This document shows, in pieces, positions 7,187-10,844 of a stretch of DNA of 10,844 nucleotides (positions are counted from its first letter, which is position 1; each line of letters opens with the position of its first letter). The position numbers were made by a program, and so were the translations under genes. The notes under the pieces are model-generated. The model worked only from the letters and a program-made list of their open reading frames with translations, was not told where the DNA came from and did no database searches. This DNA is from Lachnospiraceae bacterium UBA3774 (GTDB lineage Bacteria; Bacillota; Clostridia; Lachnospirales; Lachnospiraceae), in NCBI GenBank assembly GCA_002369255.1, contig DFFO01000003.1, positions 1 to 10,844 of the forward strand, in the 5' to 3' direction.

Positions 7187-8698
7187 CTACGCCGGTTCCC
7201 TCCTTCTGTAACTGAGCGCTTCAAGAAGATGCTCTCTTTTTATGTTTTCCTCCGCGCTCATATCCGCTATCGTTCTTGCCACCCGCAAGACCTTGTGATA
7301 AGCTCTCGCGCTTAAATTCATACTGTAAAACGCTTTTTCCATGAGCCTTTCATCTTCTTCTGAAAGCCGGCAGTACTTTTTTATGTCGGCGTTTTTCATT
7401 TGAGAATTAAAGATGATGTTTTTGTTTTTAAACCTTTCTTTTTGTATTTCCCAGACTGCTGCCACTCTTTTTCTGATGGTTTTTGAATCCTCGTTTTGTG
7501 CCGTCCTCCCAAGATCTGAGTATTTTACCGGCGGTGCCTGTATGCATATATCCATTCGGTCGAGCATTGGTCCGCTGATACGCCCCAGATAACGCTTTAT
7601 ATCATTCATTGTGCAGCTGCATTTTTCTCTATCCGGATAAAAACCGCAGCGGCACGGGTTCATCGCGGCACACAGCATTATATTTGCCGGAAAACGGCTT
7701 GACCAGCCGGTTCTGGCGATGAACACCTCTCGGTCTTCAAGCGGTTGACGGAGCGCGTCAACCACGTTTTTAGGAAACTCGGCCAATTCGTCAAGGAACA
7801 GCACGCCTCTGTCGGCAAGCGATATTTCTCCCGGGCGCGGGTGCCCTCCTCCGCCTATGAGCGCGGATGCGGAAATGGTGTGGTGCGGCGCTCTGAACGG
7901 CCGCAATTGTTTTACCGGCTCATCCTGGCTGGTCAGCCCTCTTACGCTATATACTCTGGTGACTTCAAGTGTTTCCTCCCAGGTAAGATCCGGCAAAATA
8001 GTGGGAAGTCTCCTTGCGATCATGGTTTTCCCGGATCCGGGCGTTCCGGTAAACAAGATGTTGTGCATGCCGCAGGCGGCCACCTCGGCTGCCCTGCGCA
8101 TCGCCTGCTGACCGTTGATCTCGGAAAAATCCTCGTCATATTCGCGTTTTACTATGCTTTTCTTCGGAATAAACGCAGGAAAAACGTCCGGCTTTGTGAG
8201 AAAATCCATCGTTTCGCGAAAGCTGCGAACGGGAATGATCTTTATTCCATCCACCGCGGCAGCTTCATTGGCATTTTCAAACGGTACTATCGCAGTTTCA
8301 AGACCCGATTTTTTTGCGGCAAGCATCATAGGCAGGACTCCCGGCACGCGGCAAACGCTTCCGTCAAGGCCGAGTTCTCCGAGGATAACCGCTTTTTTGT
8401 TATCCGGCGGCTTTACCTTCCCATATGCACAGACTATTCCCACCGCGATCGCAAGGTCAAAGGCAGTTCCTTCCTTGCGCAAATCCGCAGGCGAAAGATT
8501 TATTGTGACTTTTTTAGGGGGCAAATCTATCCCCGTGTTTCTTATTGCGGTTTTTACACGTTCCTTTGCTTCTCTTACCTCAGAGGAAAGATCTCCTACC
8601 AGCGAAAAATCCGGAAGTCCGTTGGAAACGTCCACTTCAACGGTGATCAGAATACCGTCTATGCCGCGAATGCAAATCGCGTTTACTTTTGAATACAT
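7187..8698 (-). CDS. comM: ComM/YifB Mg-chelatase-like AAA+ ATPase
   Basis: ComM is a hexameric AAA+ helicase that promotes branch migration of recombination intermediates during natural transformation; the family is also annotated as YifB. The 503-aa product is full length (E. coli-type proteins are ~506). The N-terminal Lon-protease-like ChlI domain covers ~1-170 (SLVGDLSSEVREAKERV, TINLSPADLRKEGTAFDLA). The AAA+ domain has Walker A GTPGSGKT (218-225), Walker B GVLFLDE (298-304) and the family sensor block AAMNPCRCG (344-352). A following CSC (360-362) with the CRC forms the typical four-cysteine patch. SGPMLDRMD (375-383) and the C-terminal Mg-chelatase lid (~400-497, NLSARAYHKVLRVARTIAD) complete it. 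GGAG lies 5 nt before the ATG. It heads the comM-dprA pair, read from a promoter ~60 nt upstream. Confidence 0.96.
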   Translation of the reverse strand: MYSKVNAICIRGIDGILITVEVDVSNGLPDFSLVGDLSSEVREAKERVKTAIRNTGIDLPPKKVTINLSPADLRKEGTAFDLAIAVGIVCAYGKVKPPDNKKAVILGELGLDGSVCRVPGVLPMMLAAKKSGLETAIVPFENANEAAAVDGIKIIPVRSFRETMDFLTKPDVFPAFIPKKSIVKREYDEDFSEINGQQAMRRAAEVAACGMHNILFTGTPGSGKTMIARRLPTILPDLTWEETLEVTRVYSVRGLTSQDEPVKQLRPFRAPHHTISASALIGGGGHPRPGEISLADRGVLFLDELAEFPKNVVDALRQPLEDREVFIARTGWSSRFPANIMLCAAMNPCRCGFYPDREKCSCTMNDIKRYLGRISGPMLDRMDICIQAPPVKYSDLGRTAQNEDSKTIRKRVAAVWEIQKERFKNKNIIFNSQMKNADIKKYCRLSEEDERLMEKAFYSMNLSARAYHKVLRVARTIADMSAEENIKREHLLEALSYRRREPA

Positions 8699-8760
8699 TT
8701 TTTCTCCAGATCAAAGTGAATAATGATAAGAAAACAGAGCACCCGAAAAGGGTAATGACG

Positions 8761-8790
8761 ATTCTAAATCAAATCAGACCTGACTGTCAA
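8761..8790 (-). promoter_or_regulatory. Predicted promoter of comM-dprA
   Basis: The -35 is a perfect TTGACA (8790-8785), the spacer is 18 nt, and the -10 is TAGAAT (8766-8761, five of six). The start would be near 8753, with a leader of ~55 nt to the comM ATG. The -10 contains the stop codon of the upstream small ORF. The -35 lies in 10-bp register with the adjacent GTCACA/GTTACA boxes. Confidence 0.72.
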
Positions 8791-8928
8791 GTAATGTAAC
8801 AGATTGTGACATATTGGCAAGAAATGTGCTCTTGAGAGGCTTTTTTGTAACGATTTGTGACGCGAAAAACGCCATGCCATTTTGCCCCCTACTCCCTGTC
8901 CGATCGGTGACGGAGTTGTACTTTTCAT
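8764..8928 (-). CDS. Candidate small protein of 54 aa, unrecognised
   Basis: The ORF begins MKSTTPSPIGQGVGGKMAWR and ends in YLTVRSDLI. GGAGG (8941-8937) lies 8 nt before the ATG, as good as the sites of real genes here. The product is basic (Lys/Arg/His-rich, including SRHKSLQKSLSRAH), with two cysteine-free thirds and a single Cys near the middle-to-end. It has no membrane segment or signal peptide. I do not recognise a family. Against it: no clear promoter or terminator of its own, the 3' half overlaps the comM promoter and its repeat boxes, and the SPIGQG...GGKMAWR stretch resembles translations of intergenic repeats seen in gut Clostridia. It could be a real small protein, a regulatory leader peptide or chance. 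Confidence 0.3.
   Translation of the reverse strand: MKSTTPSPIGQGVGGKMAWRFSRHKSLQKSLSRAHFLPICHNLLHYLTVRSDLI
8795..8861 (-). repeat. Duplicated 16-bp GTCACA-N4-GTTACA motif
   Basis: Two copies lie in direct orientation on the minus strand: GTCACAAATCGTTACA (8861-8846) and GTCACAATCTGTTACA (8810-8795). They match at 14 of 16 positions and their starts are 51 bp apart. Within each copy the half-sites GTCACA and GTTACA are direct repeats with a 10-bp period. The promoter-proximal copy is followed after 4 nt by the TTGACA -35, continuing the same period. The layout suggests a tandem-binding regulator of the comM promoter. The regulator is unknown. Confidence 0.55.
8892..8915. repeat. 24-bp imperfect palindrome around CCGATCGG
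   Basis: The sequence is symmetric around 8903/8904. The CCGATCGG core (8900-8907) and outer CTCC/GGAG arms match, nine of twelve pairs in all. The core leaves no room for a loop, so this looks like a two-fold protein-binding site or part of a dispersed repeat rather than an RNA hairpin. It lies inside the candidate 54-aa ORF. Confidence 0.35.
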
Positions 8929-8971
8929 GGTGTAATCCTCCAAATAAGATTGATTCCTGCATTTCAATCAT

Positions 8972-9028
8972 TTTGGCTGATTACGAAAGCCAAAGGGAGG
9001 CAACTTCCTTACGAAGCGCCTCCCTTTG
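8972..9028. repeat. Two overlapping, mutually exclusive hairpins
   Basis: The larger hairpin pairs CAAAGGGAGGC (8991-9001) with GCCTCCCTTTG (9018-9028), 11 perfect base pairs, with an inner CTTC/GAAG stem. The smaller pairs TTTGGCT (8972-8978) with AGCCAAA (8988-8994). They share 8991-8994 and cannot form together. The large hairpin lies 41 nt after the lipoprotein stop codon and is the best candidate for its 3' end. It lacks a U-tract on the minus strand, while on the plus strand it is followed by a moderately T-rich run. It may be a processing or rho-linked 3' end, part of an intergenic repeat, or an attenuator-like switch before the small ORF. Confidence 0.55.
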
Positions 9029-9069
9029 CTCTCTTTATTTATAATATTTGATGTTTTTTAAATACCTAT

Positions 9070-10689
9070 TCATGAGCCCTTACTGCCGCCGGGTTTTTCA
9101 GATGGTTTCTGGCGTGAGTTTGAGCTGCTGTCAGCTCTACCCGGACCGTCAAAACTCCCTGACGCTCCGCCCGGCATCTCGGGAGGGGTCTGTCCGTTTC
9201 CGGGAGCCTCGCCCATATCAGAAGGAGCGCCGCCCATACCGCTATCCTGAGAACCATTATTTACCTGAGCTTCATCGTAGCTTGTGATTGCTGCCGCGCC
9301 GCTAAGATCCGCTTCGGTCTTGTAGCTGTCTACCGTAACGGTATAAGCTCCGTTGCCGGAAACATAGACAGTTCCGTCAGATCCCTTGATCGTTACGGTC
9401 AACCCGTCCGCGCCAACGATAAGTCCCGCGTTATAAAGGTTCGTCAGCGTGCAATCGGCCGTTACCGTCCATGTGGAGTCTTCGCTGATATACAGGTTTG
9501 CGTATCCGCTTCCGCCGTTTCCGGCATTGCTTTCATCTTTTACAAATGCTCCCGTCAACGTAGAGCTGTCAGTCATATAAAAATCAAGTTCGCTGATCGA
9601 ATCCCAAATGATATTTCCTTCCATCACCTGATTTATTGCAGTAAAATTGCAGTCCGCTCCATTGCTTCCGCTTTCACCCCAGCCGCGGGCATTGCTGTTT
9701 CCGGTGCATTTGAGGAAGAAGTCATTGGAATCCGAATAAATGATATCGACTCCGTTAAGAATAAATGTGGACTCCGTATTCGTGGTATAAAACATTCCGC
9801 CGTTTTTTGCCGTAAGACTTCCGCCCTGCATTTGGAAAGTACTGTTTCCTTCCTGCGAATCGCCCGACATACTCTGATAAAGGATAACGTTCCACGTGCA
9901 GTCGTTCTGCGAATCCTCCGGCATATTTCCTACAAGGTCGGTATCAAACAGATACAGTCCGTTTAATCCTTCTATACAAATTGCCTCTGAATTTGTGCTT
10001 TCAAGCTTTGCGTTTTCTATAACAATATTTGCTGTACAATAAACTGCCGGTGAACCGCTTCCGTTCGACGTATAAGTTCCTCCATCTACCACAAGAAGCC
10101 CGCCGCCCCTGTCTGAGCGTATGGCTGCGGAAGATCCGCCTTGCGTAGTCGCTGTTACATTTGTGGCGTAGAGCGTTCCTCCGCCTGCAACGTGTATACC
10201 GCCCGAAGTATCTGAAGCAGTTGATATGACGGAATCAGAAATATTTATGACTGCATCTCCGTAAGAGAAAACTCCGGCTCCGCCTTTGGCGTCAGTAGTT
10301 ATATTTGCATTTTTGATCGTAGTATTTCCGCCTGTGGCAAGGATAGCCGCGCCCACCCCATAAAAGCTGGCATTATCACCGCCGGTCGAATCATCCGACT
10401 CTCTTGTAACAGTAATGTTTTCCAAAGAAACACTTCCGTCCTCGATCAGAATTGCATTCTCATCAGTTCCGGTGGAATTGAAGGAATCTCCCGACACTGT
10501 CGTATCCTCGGTATAGGTTACCGCAGCAGTATGAGTAATACTGCTGTTTTGCTGTGAAACAGCCTCGGAAACCGCATTGTCAGTATTATTATCATTTTCC
10601 GCTAAATCGCCGCAAGCCGAAAAAGACGCTACCAGCATGGCAGATATGCCTATCGCGGCTATGTTTTTAAATAATCTTCCGGTCTTCAT
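9070..10689 (-). CDS. Secreted lipoprotein with beta-helix-like repeats
   Basis: The 539-aa product begins with a type II signal peptide: Lys/Arg start, hydrophobic AAIGISAMLVASF, and a lipobox-like FSAC with C26 as the predicted lipidated residue. A Ser/Asn/Asp-rich spacer follows (27-55). Residues ~56-460 are short Gly/Ser/Thr/Asn-rich strands such as ILIEDGSVSLENITVT, NTTIKNANITT and AVINISDSVIST, at ~20-residue spacing, as in right-handed parallel beta-helix (pectate-lyase-like) proteins. The last ~65 residues are disordered, with APSDMGEAPGNGQTPPEMPG and a Lys/Ser/Gly end. Such cell-surface proteins in Clostridia are often annotated as carbohydrate-binding domain proteins. I see no catalytic motif, so polysaccharide binding is only a guess. 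GGAG lies 9 nt before the ATG. It is a single-gene unit with its own promoter. Confidence 0.85.
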   Translation of the reverse strand: MKTGRLFKNIAAIGISAMLVASFSACGDLAENDNNTDNAVSEAVSQQNSSITHTAAVTYTEDTTVSGDSFNSTGTDENAILIEDGSVSLENITVTRESDDSTGGDNASFYGVGAAILATGGNTTIKNANITTDAKGGAGVFSYGDAVINISDSVISTASDTSGGIHVAGGGTLYATNVTATTQGGSSAAIRSDRGGGLLVVDGGTYTSNGSGSPAVYCTANIVIENAKLESTNSEAICIEGLNGLYLFDTDLVGNMPEDSQNDCTWNVILYQSMSGDSQEGNSTFQMQGGSLTAKNGGMFYTTNTESTFILNGVDIIYSDSNDFFLKCTGNSNARGWGESGSNGADCNFTAINQVMEGNIIWDSISELDFYMTDSSTLTGAFVKDESNAGNGGSGYANLYISEDSTWTVTADCTLTNLYNAGLIVGADGLTVTIKGSDGTVYVSGNGAYTVTVDSYKTEADLSGAAAITSYDEAQVNNGSQDSGMGGAPSDMGEAPGNGQTPPEMPGGASGSFDGPGRADSSSNSRQKPSEKPGGSKGS

Positions 10690-10736
10690 AATAAAAAACT
10701 CCTTTTTTCTTTAGTGTTTTACAGCTGCATGAGCAG

Positions 10737-10742
10737 ATTATA
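10737..10742 (-). promoter_or_regulatory. -10 element of the lipoprotein promoter
   Basis: A perfect TATAAT lies about 48 nt before the lipoprotein ATG. No good -35 exists at 16-18 nt; the sequence there is ACATAT or CATATC. This is typical of promoters that need an activator. Transcription would start near 10730, giving a ~40-nt leader. Confidence 0.65.
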
Positions 10743-10751
10743 CATTTCTTT

Positions 10752-10779
10752 CGTAAACGATATGTGAACAAAATGTGAG
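10752..10779 (-). promoter_or_regulatory. Three hexamers at 11-bp period, Pho-box-like operator
   Basis: On the minus strand CTCACA (10779-10774), TTCACA (10768-10763) and TTTACG (10757-10752) are separated by exactly 5 nt each. The array ends 9 nt before TATAAT and covers the place of the missing -35. The Bacillus PhoP consensus is TT(A/C/T)A(C/T)A repeated with ~5-nt gaps, and other OmpR/PhoB-family regulators use similar 11-bp direct repeats. Activation of the lipoprotein gene by such a response regulator is inferred. Confidence 0.5.
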
Positions 10780-10780
10780 A

Positions 10781-10812
10781 AAAAAGAAAAAAGACCCGAG
10801 ATATCGGGTCTT
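10781..10812 (-). terminator. Intrinsic terminator of the tRNA transcript
   Basis: On the minus strand the 9-bp stem AAGACCCGA/TCGGGTCTT with a 4-nt loop is followed by TTTT-C-TTTTT-like sequence. It lies 7 nt after the predicted tRNA 3' end. Its T-tract abuts the operator-like boxes of the lipoprotein gene, so it insulates that gene from tRNA transcription. Confidence 0.9.
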
Positions 10813-10819
10813 GTGCAAA

Positions 10820-10844
10820 CGTGCGCGAGAAGATTCGAACTCCC
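10820..10844 (-). tRNA. tRNA 3' portion (isotype not determinable)
   Basis: Reading leftward from the window edge: T-stem GGGAG, T-loop TTCGAAT, T-stem CTTCT, acceptor 3' strand CGCGCAC and discriminator G. The T-stem pairs fully with two G-U wobbles, and the TTCGAAT loop is canonical. CCA is not encoded, so it must be added after transcription. The anticodon lies outside the window. The predicted GTGCGCG acceptor 5' strand and the GGGAGTTCGAAT arm would suit tRNA-Arg, but this is only a guess. Confidence 0.85.

Noticed and set aside
7745..8692. Plus-strand open frame of 315 codons antisense to comM
   Set aside because: It lies wholly within the well-supported comM gene, has no convincing ribosome binding site, and its translation looks like a frame shadow.
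8795..8861. Reading the TGTGAC/GTCACA boxes as CRP sites
   Set aside because: CRP sites are inverted TGTGA-N6-TCACA; here the half-sites are direct repeats with a 10-bp period.
8774..8971. Alternative minus-strand ORF of 65 aa (MIEMQESILFGG...) in the comM upstream gap
   Set aside because: It has no Shine-Dalgarno at its start; the overlapping 54-aa frame has one. Both cannot easily be coding.
1..10844. CRISPR array, insertion sequence, prophage or toxin-antitoxin system
   Set aside because: No regular repeat-spacer array, transposase, integrase or paired small genes are visible; the gene content is mostly housekeeping.

Overview
The window is bacterial chromosome, most likely from a Firmicute of the class Clostridia. 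An Oscillospiraceae/Ruminococcus-like gut lineage is a guess. The evidence is the gene order comM-dprA-topA, a separate rpsB-tsf operon, near-perfect AGGAGG ribosome binding sites, sigma-A type promoters and moderate GC content. I see no insertion sequence, prophage, integrase or CRISPR array. Almost all genes lie on the minus strand; one antiporter gene is on the plus strand.

Layout from left to right. (1) Positions 1-1965 hold the translation operon rpsB-tsf (ribosomal protein S2, then EF-Ts, whose last few codons are cut by the window edge). It has a strong promoter and a structured leader of about 100 nt. The rpsB stop and tsf start overlap as TAATG. (2) Positions 1989-2893 hold a DegV-family fatty-acid-binding protein gene with its own terminator. 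(3) A back-to-back pair of promoters (2931-2992) drives degV leftward and a CaCA-family sodium/calcium antiporter rightward (3017-3985). (4) The antiporter converges with topA (topoisomerase I) and overlaps it by 11 bp. (5) comM (YifB, Mg-chelatase-like AAA+ protein), dprA and topA run leftward. comM and dprA abut with no spacer. topA follows after 77 nt with its own predicted promoter. (6) A 371-nt gap upstream of comM (8699-9069) holds the comM promoter, a duplicated 16-bp motif, a 54-codon small ORF with a good Shine-Dalgarno, and two mutually exclusive hairpins. (7) Positions 9070-10689 encode a 539-aa secreted lipoprotein with a beta-helix-like body and a Gly/Pro/Met-rich tail. Its promoter has three hexamers spaced exactly 11 bp apart, resembling a PhoP/OmpR-type response-regulator site. 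(8) At the right edge are the 3' end of a minus-strand tRNA and its intrinsic terminator.

Functionally most of the window is housekeeping: translation, DNA supercoiling, and processing of incoming single-stranded DNA (ComM branch-migration helicase plus DprA RecA loader). The less explained material is in the regulatory DNA: direct-repeat boxes at the comM and lipoprotein promoters, the overlapping leader hairpins before rpsB, and the small ORF and hairpins upstream of comM. No clearly new multi-gene system is visible.
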